This document shows positions 22,667-31,304 of a DNA stretch of 51,296 bases, piece by piece. The stretch is from Streptomyces sp. MBT65 (GTDB taxonomy: Bacteria; Actinomycetota; Actinomycetes; Streptomycetales; Streptomycetaceae): positions 1-51,296 of the forward strand of contig NZ_JAENRY010000025.1 of the NCBI RefSeq assembly GCF_016612545.1, read 5' to 3'. The notes under the pieces were generated by a model, which did not search any database, had not been told where the DNA came from, and saw only the letters and a list, made by a program, of their open reading frames with translations. Made by a program: the position numbers and the translations under genes. How positions within the stretch are numbered: position 1 is the stretch's first letter; each line of letters starts with the position of its first letter.

Positions 22667-22685
22667 ACTGGCGCTCTGGGGGCGG

Positions 22686-22739
22686 GCGTTGCTGTCCGGC
22701 GGTGGCCTCCGCACAGGAGGCGATCAGCGCGCGCAACGC
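22686..22739. terminator. Nested stem-loop after the aldehyde dehydrogenase gene
   Basis: Outer arms GCGTTGC (22686-22692) and GCAACGC (22733-22739) enclose an inner hairpin GCCTCC (22705-22710) / GGAGGC (22716-22721). It starts 20 nt after the stop of the gene. It could act as a terminator, or as a leader structure for the PAP2 gene; nothing else is seen in the 22667-22845 spacer. Confidence 0.4.
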
Positions 22740-22845
22740 GAGACTTCAGGCCATCGCCACCCGATGCCCGGCCCTCGGGGGTCCGCGATCGTGTACGGAT
22801 AGAGTGCTGAGGGCTCGTGAATGGGACACGACGAGGGGGCTCGCG

Positions 22846-23574
22846 TTGGATCGTCCGGCAGGAGAGGGCCTGGAGGCCGACCCCGTGGGTGGGGCGTCGG
22901 TGCTGCCCCCGCCACTGCGCCCCCGGCTCGCCCTGATCGCGGTCCTCGCCGCGCTGGTGGTCGTCGCGCTCGGGGTCATGTACTCCGGCCACAGCGCACC
23001 CGGTGCGGTGGACAGGTGGATCTTCCCTCCGACGGCGGACAGTGTGCGGGCGCCGTGGCGCCAAGTCGCCCTGGCTCTGGACTTCTTGGGGGAACCCGCG
23101 GGATCGGCGATGGTGATCGTGGCCGGTGTGGTGGGCTGTCTGCTGATGCGGCGGCCCCGTGCGGCCGTGCTCGTCCTGGCCGGGGCCGGGGCGACCGTGG
23201 GGACGACCACGCTGCTCAAGCATCTGGTGGGACGGACCATCCACGGGCCCGGCAACCTGTCCTACCCGAGCGGGCACACCGCCTTCGCCACCGCGCTCGC
23301 CCTCATGACGGCGCTGTTCGCGACGGACCGGCTCGGCCTCGGCAGGACGGCCGGTACGTCACTCGTGCTCGGGGCGGGGCTGGTGGCCGGCACGATCATG
23401 GGCTGGGCGGAGGTCGGTCTGGGCGCGCACTACCCGACCGACGCCCTCGGCGGCTGGTGCACCGCGCTCGCGGTGATCCCGGCGACCGCGTGGCTGGTCG
23501 ACCGGACCGCCGACCGGCTGGGCGATCGGACGTCCGGTCGGACGGTCGACGCCGGTCGGCGCGAGCCCAACTGA
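22846..23574 (+). CDS. PAP2-family membrane phosphatase-like protein, variant motifs
   Basis: Integral membrane protein of about 242 residues with several hydrophobic helices and the PAP2 core motif PSGHTAF. The first motif reads KHLVGRTIHG where the family normally has a K-x6-RP pattern, so the RP pair is missing. The third reads AEVGLGAHYPTD where the family has SR-x5-H-x3-D, so the arginine is replaced by glutamate; the histidine and aspartate remain. TTG at 22846 is preferred since GAGGGGG lies 6 nt upstream; in-frame GTG at 22804 is an alternative. Phosphatase activity may be altered. Substrate unknown (lipid phosphate or polyprenyl phosphate are the family norms). Confidence 0.8.
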   Translation: MDRPAGEGLEADPVGGASVLPPPLRPRLALIAVLAALVVVALGVMYSGHSAPGAVDRWIFPPTADSVRAPWRQVALALDFLGEPAGSAMVIVAGVVGCLLMRRPRAAVLVLAGAGATVGTTTLLKHLVGRTIHGPGNLSYPSGHTAFATALALMTALFATDRLGLGRTAGTSLVLGAGLVAGTIMGWAEVGLGAHYPTDALGGWCTALAVIPATAWLVDRTADRLGDRTSGRTVDAGRREPN

Positions 23575-23652
23575 CATCACCCCACCGGTCGGCGCAAGCC
23601 CGCTGACATCACGCCACGCCGGTCGGCTCGCCCCCGCCGACATCACGTCATC
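23552..23652. repeat. Imperfect 33-34 bp tandem repeat, three copies
   Basis: Units begin with CCGGTCGG at 23552, 23585 and 23619 and end with GACATCAC. The first copy lies in the last codons of the PAP2 gene and the others fill the gap to the convergent aminotransferase gene. Probably slippage-derived; no clear terminator hairpin is seen there. Confidence 0.7.
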
Positions 23653-23655
23653 GCG

Positions 23656-24987
23656 TCACGCCAGGCGGCGGAACACCGGCTTCACGGGGCGTCCGAGCAG
23701 CCAGGGCGTGGGGTCGCTGGCGTCCAGTGCCTTCCGGTACACCGCGCACGCCTGGGCCACCACGTCGACGGTGCGGTCGATGTCCTCGTCGTCGAGCGCG
23801 CTGCTCACCACGAAGGACGGGGCGAGCACTCCGCCCGCGAGGAGCCGGCGCAGGAACAGGGTGCGGTACTGCTGCGACGGTTGCAGGTCCTCGTCGAGGG
23901 TGGCGAAGACCAGGTTGCTGGCCCGGCCCCGGACGACGACGTGGTCGCCGACGCCCATGGCCGCCGCCGCGTCGCGGACACCGGCGGCCAGCCGCTCCCC
24001 GAGCGCGTGCAGCCGCGCGGTGATGCCCTCCTCGACATACGTCGTCTGTACGGCCATCGCGGCGGCCAGGGAGTGGGTCTCCGCGCCGTGTGTGGTGGAC
24101 AGCAGGAACACCCGGTCGTGGGCGCCGGAGTCGCGCAGCCCGCCCCGCTCCATCAGGTCGCGGCGCCCGGCCAGCGCGGAGACGGCGAATCCGTTGCCCA
24201 GTGCCTTGCCGAACGTGGAGAGGTCGGGGACGACGCCGTAGAGGCCCTGTGCGCCCGCCTCGGACCAGCGGAAGCCGGTGATCATCTCGTCGAAGATCAG
24301 GACGCAGCCGTGTCGGTCGGCCAGTTCGCGCAGGCCGGCGAGGTAGCCGGGCGGCGGCTCGGTGTGGGTGGCGGGCTCCAGGATCAGGCAGGCGATCTCG
24401 TCCGGGTACCGGGCGAGCATCTCCTCCGTGGCGGCCAGGTCGCCGTAGGGGAAGGTCGCGATGAGGTCGGTGGTCGTCGTAGGGATGCCGGCGGACATCG
24501 GGGTGGTGCCGATGAACCAGTCGTCGACGGAGAAGAACGGATGGTCGGAGCAGAGGGCCACCCGCGTGCGGCCGGTGGCGGCGCGGGCGAGGCGTACCGC
24601 GGCGGAGGTGGCGTCGGAGCCGTTCTTCGCGAACTTGACCATCTCGGCGGTCGGCACGGTGGCGAGGAAGCGTTCGGCGGCCTCGACCTCCACGATGGAC
24701 GGCCGGACGAAGTTGCTGCCGCGGCCGAGTTCCCGCCGTACCGCCTCGATCACGCGCGGGTGGGCGTGACCGAGGCTGACCGACCGCAGGCCGGAGCCGT
24801 ACTCGATGTAGCGGTTGCCGTCTACGTCCCATACGTGGGCACCGCTGCCGTGGCTGATGACCGGGGCCAGGTTCTCCGGGTACTGGTCGTCGCCCTTGGC
24901 GTAGGTGTGAGCGCCCCCGGGGATCATGGCGTGCAGCCGCTCGTTGGCTGTCCGCGACAGGGGCAGGTCAAGCACTTCGGTGTCCAC
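23656..24987 (-). CDS. Class III PLP aminotransferase (GSA aminomutase-like)
   Basis: PLP enzyme of 443 residues resembling glutamate-1-semialdehyde aminomutase. The PLP lysine is K261 (STFGKALGNGF), and D233 lies in IFDEMITGF. Start is GTG at 24987 with GAGGT upstream, 7 nt after the epimerase stop. It is the last gene of the polysaccharide operon. In that context it is more likely to act on a nucleotide-sugar ketone or a small precursor than in haem synthesis. Its exact substrate is unknown. It is not the usual DegT-type sugar aminotransferase, which is notable. Confidence 0.85.
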   Translation of the reverse strand: MDTEVLDLPLSRTANERLHAMIPGGAHTYAKGDDQYPENLAPVISHGSGAHVWDVDGNRYIEYGSGLRSVSLGHAHPRVIEAVRRELGRGSNFVRPSIVEVEAAERFLATVPTAEMVKFAKNGSDATSAAVRLARAATGRTRVALCSDHPFFSVDDWFIGTTPMSAGIPTTTTDLIATFPYGDLAATEEMLARYPDEIACLILEPATHTEPPPGYLAGLRELADRHGCVLIFDEMITGFRWSEAGAQGLYGVVPDLSTFGKALGNGFAVSALAGRRDLMERGGLRDSGAHDRVFLLSTTHGAETHSLAAAMAVQTTYVEEGITARLHALGERLAAGVRDAAAAMGVGDHVVVRGRASNLVFATLDEDLQPSQQYRTLFLRRLLAGGVLAPSFVVSSALDDEDIDRTVDVVAQACAVYRKALDASDPTPWLLGRPVKPVFRRLA

Positions 24988-24994
24988 GAGGACC

Positions 24995-25546
24995 TCAACT
25001 TTCTCTGTGCTTCAGGACCTCGGCGAGGCTCGGCGCCTCACGGTCCCGTTGGGACATCAGTGCAACCGGCAGCGGCCAGGGAATGGCCAGCTCCGGGTCG
25101 TCGAACGCGATGGTCACGTCCTCGGTCGGATCGTGCGGGCGGTCGATCCGGTACGAGGTGTCGGCGATATCGGTCAGTGCCTGAAAACCGTGCGCGCATC
25201 CCGCGGGAATGTAAAGAGTTGGCTGTGATTCTCCTGTGAGTTCAAAGGAAGTCCAATGGCGGTACGTCGGGGAATCCGGCCGCAGGTCCACGACGACGTC
25301 GAAGATCCGCCCGTACGAGCACCGCACCAACTTGGCCTCGCCCGCGCCGGATCGCAGGTGCAGGCCGCGCACCACGCCCCGGACCGAGCGGGACAGGCTG
25401 TCCTGGACGAAGGCGTTCGGGTCCAGGCCCACCGAGCGGACCACGTCGGTGTCGAACGTGCGGCAGAAGAAGCCGCGTTCGTCGGTGTACGGGGTCGGTT
25501 CGAAGAGGAACGCGCCCGCGATCTCCGGGACTTCGGTCGCTTTCAT
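24995..25546 (-). CDS. RmlC-like nucleotide-sugar epimerase homologue
   Basis: Cupin of 183 residues in the dTDP-4-dehydrorhamnose 3,5-epimerase family. Conserved parts include DERGFF (22-27), the active-site histidine H63 (GLHLR), K72 (AKLVRC) and IPAGCAHGF (113-121). The paired tyrosines found in the YKxTxYYxP region of RmlC, one of them the catalytic acid, are replaced here by P137-H138 (YRIDRPHDP). It may therefore be a single epimerase, an isomerase or inactive. ATG at 25546 overlaps the upstream stop by 4 nt (ATGA). Confidence 0.88.
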   Translation of the reverse strand: MKATEVPEIAGAFLFEPTPYTDERGFFCRTFDTDVVRSVGLDPNAFVQDSLSRSVRGVVRGLHLRSGAGEAKLVRCSYGRIFDVVVDLRPDSPTYRHWTSFELTGESQPTLYIPAGCAHGFQALTDIADTSYRIDRPHDPTEDVTIAFDDPELAIPWPLPVALMSQRDREAPSLAEVLKHRES

Positions 25547-26769
25547 GGAGCCTTCCGCAAGGTGGGGTCGGTCGCGGGGAACACGGCCGCGGTCAACGAG
25601 CTGAACTGGTCCTGGAGTTGGCGGGCGGCGGCCTGGTTCCGCTCGACGAGGGTCTGCCGCAGTTCGGGCGCCCGCTTCTCCAGCGCCCGGAATTGCTCCA
25701 GCAACCGGTCGGCGTCGACCTCGCGCGCCGGGTGGCAGTACGCGCCGAGGCCCATCCGGTCCATGAGCGCGTCGCTCTTCGCCGCGTAGCTGAGCGCGAG
25801 CACCGGTGTTCCGGTCTTCAGCGCGCAGATCAGGTTGTGGTACCTGACCGCCACCACGGTGTCGGCGGCCGTCATCTCCTTCATCAGGTCGTCCAGGGAG
25901 GTCGGTTCGGCCGCGGTGACCAGCGGGGAGTCCACCGCTTCGAGGATCGCGGCGACCACCGTGGCGTCGCACCGGTCGCCGGTGAGCAGCCGGATCGGCC
26001 TGCCCTCCTCGACCAGGGTGCGGACGAAGCGGATCGTGCCGTCGAGATAGCGGCCGTAGATCTCGTCGGCGCGGGCGCGGTCGTCGTTGCCGCCGTGGAA
26101 GTCCATGACGCCGACGCAGACCGTGCCCGGCGCGTCCGAGGGTTCGCTCGCGGGTGGCGACGGGAGGGAGAAGGCGAGGTCCGGATACACCTCGTCGCGT
26201 GCGGTGTCCACGCCCATCGCCCGCATCGCGTCCCGGGACTGGGCGTCCCGGTAGGAGCGGTAGGCGGCCAGACGGCCCGACCAGCGGACCAGGGCGCGGG
26301 TGGGCCGGTTGCGGATCTCTGCGGCGCCGACGCTGACCAGCGCGACCTTTGTCCGCGTCAACTTCCCGCTCGCGCAGAGCAGGAACAGCGAGTACGGGAA
26401 GCCCCAGGGCCGGAGCGGCAGGGTGGCTTCCAGGACGCCCATGCCCGGCACGATCACCACGTCGTGGCGGCGTACCCAGGCGGCGGTGCGGAAGATGTCG
26501 ACGAACTTGCCCAGGCCCTTCGCCGCGATCGAGCCCAGGCGGGACGCGGTGCGGTACTCGGCGCGGTTCCAGTGCATGCGGGTGGCCGGGATCCCGAACC
26601 GGGCCGTCACGGCCTCGGGTCCGCCGCAGAAAGCGTCCACGACCGCGTCGGGGTGGTCGGTACGGAGGTGGCCGAGGACGGCTTCGAGCGATCCGTCGTT
26701 GCCGAGGTTGCCGGAGCCGAGGAGGCCGAACACCCCGACGCGCACCGGTCGTTGGGGCGCGGACGTCAT
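25543..26769 (-). CDS. Polysaccharide pyruvyl transferase family protein
   Basis: A 408-residue CsaB-like protein expected to place a pyruvate ketal on a sugar of the repeat unit, adding negative charge. The N-terminal fold motif is GLLGSGNLGNDG (16-27), with YPDLAFSL in the middle and AVRYHNLICAL in the C-terminal half, as in the PS_pyruv_trans family. Start ATG at 26769; it overlaps both neighbours by 4 nt. Donor (phosphoenolpyruvate) is assumed from the family. Confidence 0.85.
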   Translation of the reverse strand: MTSAPQRPVRVGVFGLLGSGNLGNDGSLEAVLGHLRTDHPDAVVDAFCGGPEAVTARFGIPATRMHWNRAEYRTASRLGSIAAKGLGKFVDIFRTAAWVRRHDVVIVPGMGVLEATLPLRPWGFPYSLFLLCASGKLTRTKVALVSVGAAEIRNRPTRALVRWSGRLAAYRSYRDAQSRDAMRAMGVDTARDEVYPDLAFSLPSPPASEPSDAPGTVCVGVMDFHGGNDDRARADEIYGRYLDGTIRFVRTLVEEGRPIRLLTGDRCDATVVAAILEAVDSPLVTAAEPTSLDDLMKEMTAADTVVAVRYHNLICALKTGTPVLALSYAAKSDALMDRMGLGAYCHPAREVDADRLLEQFRALEKRAPELRQTLVERNQAAARQLQDQFSSLTAAVFPATDPTLRKAP

Positions 26770-27713
26770 GCCTGCCTCCCCTCGCGGCCGGCGACGAGGG
26801 CGTCCACGGAGACCGTGAGCTGGGCCGGGTCGACGGGGGCGCGGTCCTCGACCCGCTCGCCGGCGCCGGGCCGGACCCGGCTGGTCATCCAGGAGGCCAG
26901 GTGGCGGTAGCAGGCGCGCCGGTCGGCCGGGGACAGCGGGGCCCGTCGGATCGAGGAGGCGAAGCCCCAGACGTACTCGGCGAGCAGCCGGGGCGTCGGG
27001 TGCAGCAGACCTGCCCGGCGCGGGTCCAGGTTGACGCACCGGGAACGCTTGGACGGGTTCGCCCGCTCGGCGCGGGTGGGGTGGTCGCGGCGGAAGTAGA
27101 GCAGTTCCGGCACCTGGTGGAAGCGCCCGTGCAGGGTGATCTCGGCGACGTACGTCCGGTCCGCGTGGTGATAGCTGTCCATCGGCTTCACCCGGCGCAG
27201 CACGTCGGCCCGTATGACGCCGTAGAAGTCGTCGCCGCCCGGCTCGAACAGCAGGCTGCGGAAGCGCTCCGGCGCGCTCGGGGAGCCGGTGGCGAGCGTG
27301 TACTCGTAGGGCACCGTCACCTGTCCGTCGCCGTCGATGACCGCCTGGTCGGTGTGGGCGAGGATGACGTCCGGCCGCTCGTCCAGTGCCTCGATGCAGC
27401 GCGTCAGCAGGTCGCGGCCGTAGAGGTCGTCGTGCGAGGCCCACTTGAACAACTCGCCGCGGGACTCGGCGAAGACGTGGTTGTGGTTCGGGGTGGCGCC
27501 GATGTTGCGGGGCAGCCGGAGGTAGCGGATGCGGGAGTCCTGCGCGGCGTACTTGCGGCAGATGGCCTCGGTCCCGTCGGTCGAGGCGTTGTCGGAGACG
27601 ACCAGTTCGAAGTCCTCGTAGGTCTGGCCGAGGAGGGCGTCGAACGACTCGGCCAGGTACTCCTCGCCGTTGTACACGGGCAGGCCGATGCTCAGCCGCG
27701 GTCGGTCGGTCAT
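26766..27713 (-). CDS. Family 2 glycosyltransferase
   Basis: GT-A fold transferase of 315 residues. It begins LSIGLPVYNGEEYLAESF, has the nucleotide-binding SDNASTDGT near 40 and a DxD-like HDDLY near 94. No membrane helices, so it is cytoplasmic. It adds one sugar to the lipid-linked repeat unit. Start ATG at 27713 overlaps the flippase stop by 4 nt. Donor and linkage cannot be told. Confidence 0.9.
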   Translation of the reverse strand: MTDRPRLSIGLPVYNGEEYLAESFDALLGQTYEDFELVVSDNASTDGTEAICRKYAAQDSRIRYLRLPRNIGATPNHNHVFAESRGELFKWASHDDLYGRDLLTRCIEALDERPDVILAHTDQAVIDGDGQVTVPYEYTLATGSPSAPERFRSLLFEPGGDDFYGVIRADVLRRVKPMDSYHHADRTYVAEITLHGRFHQVPELLYFRRDHPTRAERANPSKRSRCVNLDPRRAGLLHPTPRLLAEYVWGFASSIRRAPLSPADRRACYRHLASWMTSRVRPGAGERVEDRAPVDPAQLTVSVDALVAGREGRQA

Positions 27714-29005
27714 GAGGTCCTCACTTCGGGGATGGGTTCGCGGTGGCGCTCGCGCAGGGCGGCGCGCAGTTGCAGCCACCACACGGCCGAGCCGCTGATG
27801 GTCGCGGCGGCGACGCCCCAGGCCGAGCCGGACGTGCCGCCGAGGGCCGCGCCACCGAGCCCGCCGCCGACGTAGCAGGTGGAGGCGAACAGTTGGCAGC
27901 GCAGGCTGCGGCGGGCCGCGCCGAGCGCGCGCAGTCCGGCCGCGGCGCCGGTGCCGAGGCCCGCTCCCGCGACGCTGAGGGTGATCTGCACGATGAGGTG
28001 CGAGGAGGAGTGCCAGACGTCGCCGAGCGCCAACTCGCCGAGCCGGCCCGGCATCAGCAGCAGTGCCGAGCCCCAGAGCAGCGCTCCGGTGGCCTGTCCC
28101 CCGCCGAGGAAGAGGCAGAACCTGCCCAGTCGGTGCGGGGCCTGCCGCAGCACGCGGGCCGCCTCGGGGACGGTCACCAGGGACAGCCCCATCAGTACGG
28201 CGAGGAAGGGGCCGAGGAGGAGTTCGGCACCGCGCACCGCGCCCACCGCGCTCACTCCGACGATCGCGCCGAGGCCGTACGCCCGGAGCTGGCTCGCGCC
28301 GCTGAGGCTGACGTTCTCGACGAGGTACCGGTAGCCGAGGTCGCGCTGTTCGCGCAGCCAGCCGCGTGCCTCGGTCATCCGGGGGCGGATGCCGGACTGA
28401 ACGCAGCCGTAGCCCGCCGCGACCGTGGCGGACGCGCCCCAGGCGAGCACGAAGGCGGCCACGGTGTCGACATGGGCCGCCACCACCATGGCGGGGATCA
28501 GCGCGACGCCCCACACGATGTCGTTGACGAACGCCTTGCGCCCGTCTCCGGCCGCGAAGAACGAGAACCGCCAGGCGTCCTGGAGCAGCAGACCCGGCAT
28601 CATCAGACCGAGCGCGGCGAACGCGGGCCCGACCCGGCCGCCGAGCCCGAGCCCGGCCGCCAGGCACAGCACGCCGAGGGCCGTGCCGACGCAGAGCGCG
28701 GTACCCGTCGAGCGGGCCACCGCCCCGCGCCAGGACGCCTGGGGCACTCCGCTGAAACGGACCACGAGCGGGTCGGTGGCCAGGCCGCGGGAGACGTTGA
28801 GCACCACGCCGTAGGTCACCCAGGCGAGGCTGAACACGCCGAACGCGGTCACCCCGAGGGAGCGGGCGACGTAGATGCCCACCGCGAAGTTGCTGATGCT
28901 GGAGGCCGCCTGGTCGGCCAGTCCCCAGGAGAGCCGGCCGACGAGGGCCCGCTTGGCGGACCGAACCGGCGCCGCCTTCTCCCCGTCGGTGGTCATCGGT
29001 GTCAT
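27710..29005 (-). CDS. Wzx-type oligosaccharide flippase
   Basis: Polytopic membrane protein of 431 residues from the polysaccharide transporter/MOP superfamily, with roughly 12 hydrophobic segments. The N-terminal SWGLADQAASSISNFAVGIY stretch is typical of this family. It would move the lipid-linked repeat unit across the membrane before polymerisation. Start ATG at 29005 is favoured because it forms an ATGA overlap with the upstream gene; ATG at 28996 is possible. Confidence 0.87.
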   Translation of the reverse strand: MTPMTTDGEKAAPVRSAKRALVGRLSWGLADQAASSISNFAVGIYVARSLGVTAFGVFSLAWVTYGVVLNVSRGLATDPLVVRFSGVPQASWRGAVARSTGTALCVGTALGVLCLAAGLGLGGRVGPAFAALGLMMPGLLLQDAWRFSFFAAGDGRKAFVNDIVWGVALIPAMVVAAHVDTVAAFVLAWGASATVAAGYGCVQSGIRPRMTEARGWLREQRDLGYRYLVENVSLSGASQLRAYGLGAIVGVSAVGAVRGAELLLGPFLAVLMGLSLVTVPEAARVLRQAPHRLGRFCLFLGGGQATGALLWGSALLLMPGRLGELALGDVWHSSSHLIVQITLSVAGAGLGTGAAAGLRALGAARRSLRCQLFASTCYVGGGLGGAALGGTSGSAWGVAAATISGSAVWWLQLRAALRERHREPIPEVRTS

Positions 29006-30276
29006 GTCTTGATCAGACCTGCCTCGTGCAGGGCGTCGGCCGCACCGGCGACGCTGGCGAACGGCAGCCCGGACCGCTCGGCGACGTCCAGCAGACTGTG
29101 CTCGCCGTCGGAGAGGTTGAGCACCCACAGCATGGCCATCTGCGCCTGCTTGGTGTCGCTGCGGCCGCCGAGCGCGTCGTACAACCCGCGCCGGCCCAAC
29201 TGCGGTTCGCCGTAAGGGCTGAGGTTGAGGTAGCGCCGGTTGCGGTCGAGAACGGCGAACGCCTCGCGGCAGACGGCGAGGGTGTCGGCCATCGCCTCCG
29301 GGGAGACGAAGTCCGGGTTGTCCGCCGAGGTGTGGTACTCGGGGTACCCGGCGTACGGGGTCCGGCTGAGCGAGCCCACGCCGAGGTTGAACCCGGGTGA
29401 GCAGTACTGCCGCTCGTCGTAGCCGTACGGGGTGAACTCGTTGATGTGGTGCGGTCGTTCGGACGCGGTCAGTACATGTTGCAGCACGCGGTCGATCTCC
29501 GCGTCGCCGCGTCTGCTTTGTTTGTACGTCAGTTGACCCGTGTCTCCGGCGCAGGCCAGCACGAGGCCGTGCTTGACCCGGTCGATCCGTTCCGCGTTGC
29601 GGGCCAGCCAGGTGATCGCCCCGATGGTGCCGGGCGCGTAGATGAACCGGTAGGTGTAGTACGGCGTTTGCTGGGCCAGCGCGCGGGCGAGGAAGGTCGC
29701 GACCGCGATGCCGGCCAGGTTGTCGTTGGCCAGCGACGGGTGGCAGGTGTGGCAGGAGACGATGACCTCGTCGGCCACCTGCCCGGGGACCACGTGCTCG
29801 GCGTAGGTGAGATGGCCGTCCGCGAGGGTGGAGTCGATCCGCACCTCGTAGTCGCCGTCGGGCAGCGCGTCCAGGGTGTCCTGGGCCAGGCAGAAGCCCC
29901 ACTCCGGCTTGTAGTAACTCGTGCGGTACGGCACCCAGTTCGGGTGCTCCGGCAGCGTGTGCAGGTGTGCGCGCAGCTCGGTGAGCGGCATGGTCCGCGA
30001 CACCGGGACGCTGTAGCCGAGCACGTGCAGGCTGGACTCGGCGAAGTCGACGACCCTCCGGCCGGTGCTGTCGGCGATGTACGCGTCCCGGATGTTCCAC
30101 TCCTGCGGAACGGTCCAGTCGAGGACCTGGGTCCCGGTCGGCACCTCGTGCACGGTCAGCGGGAGGTACTCGCCGACGATGTCCAGGGTGGCGCGCACAC
30201 CGTCGCCGGTGATGCTCCGGCAGAGCGGGTACAGCCGCTCCACCAGCGCGTGCATCTCCTCGCCGACTTCGGTCAT
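29002..30276 (-). CDS. DUF4910/DUF2172 aminopeptidase-like protein with C-terminal winged helix
   Basis: A 424-residue protein of the M28-like aminopeptidase-related family (DUF2172 plus DUF4910). Zinc-site segments are visible: SCHTCHPSLANDNLAG (around 173-188) and PEYHTSADNPDF further on. The final 70 residues look like the small winged-helix domain found in this family. It is cytoplasmic, with no signal peptide. I recall such proteins mainly inside sugar-nucleotide clusters rather than peptide catabolism. Its substrate is unknown; hydrolysis of an amide or ester on a modified sugar is a guess. It overlaps both neighbours by 4 nt. Confidence 0.85.
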   Translation of the reverse strand: MTEVGEEMHALVERLYPLCRSITGDGVRATLDIVGEYLPLTVHEVPTGTQVLDWTVPQEWNIRDAYIADSTGRRVVDFAESSLHVLGYSVPVSRTMPLTELRAHLHTLPEHPNWVPYRTSYYKPEWGFCLAQDTLDALPDGDYEVRIDSTLADGHLTYAEHVVPGQVADEVIVSCHTCHPSLANDNLAGIAVATFLARALAQQTPYYTYRFIYAPGTIGAITWLARNAERIDRVKHGLVLACAGDTGQLTYKQSRRGDAEIDRVLQHVLTASERPHHINEFTPYGYDERQYCSPGFNLGVGSLSRTPYAGYPEYHTSADNPDFVSPEAMADTLAVCREAFAVLDRNRRYLNLSPYGEPQLGRRGLYDALGGRSDTKQAQMAMLWVLNLSDGEHSLLDVAERSGLPFASVAGAADALHEAGLIKT

Positions 30277-31298
30277 CGGCGCCACCGCAGGGTGTCGTCG
30301 ACGGTGCCGGCCTCGGACGCCGCCTTGAGGACGGCGAGACGGGTGAAGCGCTGCTCGAAGTCCTCCCGGGTCAGGTCGAACTTCCGGTAGGCGTCGGCGA
30401 GTTCGAGCGCGCCCTGCTTGACCGTCCACTCGCAGTCGAAGTCGGGGATCGCGGTGCGGAAGCGGGAGAAGTCCACCCGGTACGAGCGCGGATCGGCGCC
30501 GTTCTCCCCGGTGATCACGACCTTCGCGCCGGACACCGCCTCGGCGACCTGTTCGGCGATCTCGGCGACGGTGACGTTGTTGATCTCGCTGCCGATGTTG
30601 AACGCCCGGTCGTGGACCGCCTCGCGCGGTGCGGTGAGCGCGGCCGTGAAGGCCCGGGCGATGTCGGCGGCGTGCACCAGCGGGCGCCAGGGGGTGCCGT
30701 CGGAGAGGACCAGCACCTCGCCGGAGAGCAGCGCGTGGCCCACCAGGTTGTTCAGCACGATGTCGGCGCGCAGCCGGGGCGAGTAGCCGAACGCGGTGGC
30801 GTTGCGCATGAACACCGGGGTGAAGTCGTCGTCGGCCAGCGCGTGCACGTCGTCCTCGACCCGCACCTTGGACTCCGCGTACGGCGTCACGGGGCGCAGC
30901 GGGGCGTCCTCGGTGACCAGGTCGTCGCCGCCCGAGGCGCCGTAGACGGAGCAGGTCGACGCGTAGAGGAAACGGCCGACTCCCGCGTCGCGGGCCAGCT
31001 TTGCCAGGCGTACGGACGCGTGGTGGTTGATGTCGTAGGTGAGTTCCGGGGCCAGCGAGCCGAGCGGGTCGTTCGACAGCGCGGCCAGGTGGATCACGGC
31101 GTCGAACCCGGCCACGTGCTCGGCGGTGAGGTCGCGCAGGTCCACCCGCACGCCCGGCGGGTCGGCGGGCTGCGGGCCGAGGACGGAGGCGGCGAACAGG
31201 CCGGAGTCGAGGCCGACGACCTCGTGTCCGGCGGCGGTGAGGATCGGTGCCATCACGGTGCCGAGATAGCCCTGGTGTCCGGTCAGAAGTACGCGCAA
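30273..31298 (-). CDS. NAD-dependent epimerase/dehydratase (SDR)
   Basis: Extended short-chain dehydrogenase of 341 residues acting on a nucleotide sugar. It has TGHQGYLG at 6-13, the STCSVYG active-site serine block and the YAESK catalytic pair. The start is TTG at 31298; upstream GGGGGG lies about 10 nt away and no better start exists. It follows the PIG-L gene by 6 nt. It could be a 4,6-dehydratase, an epimerase or a ketoreductase; a separate dehydratase is not otherwise present in the cluster. Confidence 0.87.
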   Translation of the reverse strand: MRVLLTGHQGYLGTVMAPILTAAGHEVVGLDSGLFAASVLGPQPADPPGVRVDLRDLTAEHVAGFDAVIHLAALSNDPLGSLAPELTYDINHHASVRLAKLARDAGVGRFLYASTCSVYGASGGDDLVTEDAPLRPVTPYAESKVRVEDDVHALADDDFTPVFMRNATAFGYSPRLRADIVLNNLVGHALLSGEVLVLSDGTPWRPLVHAADIARAFTAALTAPREAVHDRAFNIGSEINNVTVAEIAEQVAEAVSGAKVVITGENGADPRSYRVDFSRFRTAIPDFDCEWTVKQGALELADAYRKFDLTREDFEQRFTRLAVLKAASEAGTVDDTLRWRR

Positions 31299-31304
31299 GG
31301 TGGT

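Noticed and set aside
22686..22739. Betaine operator between the aldehyde dehydrogenase and PAP2 genes, because GTTGC and GCAAC occur there
   Set aside because: The half-sites are 40 bp apart instead of 7, with no tandem partner; a nested hairpin explains them better.
23656..24987. hemL, glutamate-1-semialdehyde aminomutase of haem synthesis
   Set aside because: The family matches, but the gene lies at the end of a polysaccharide operon and far from haem genes, so a housekeeping role is unlikely.
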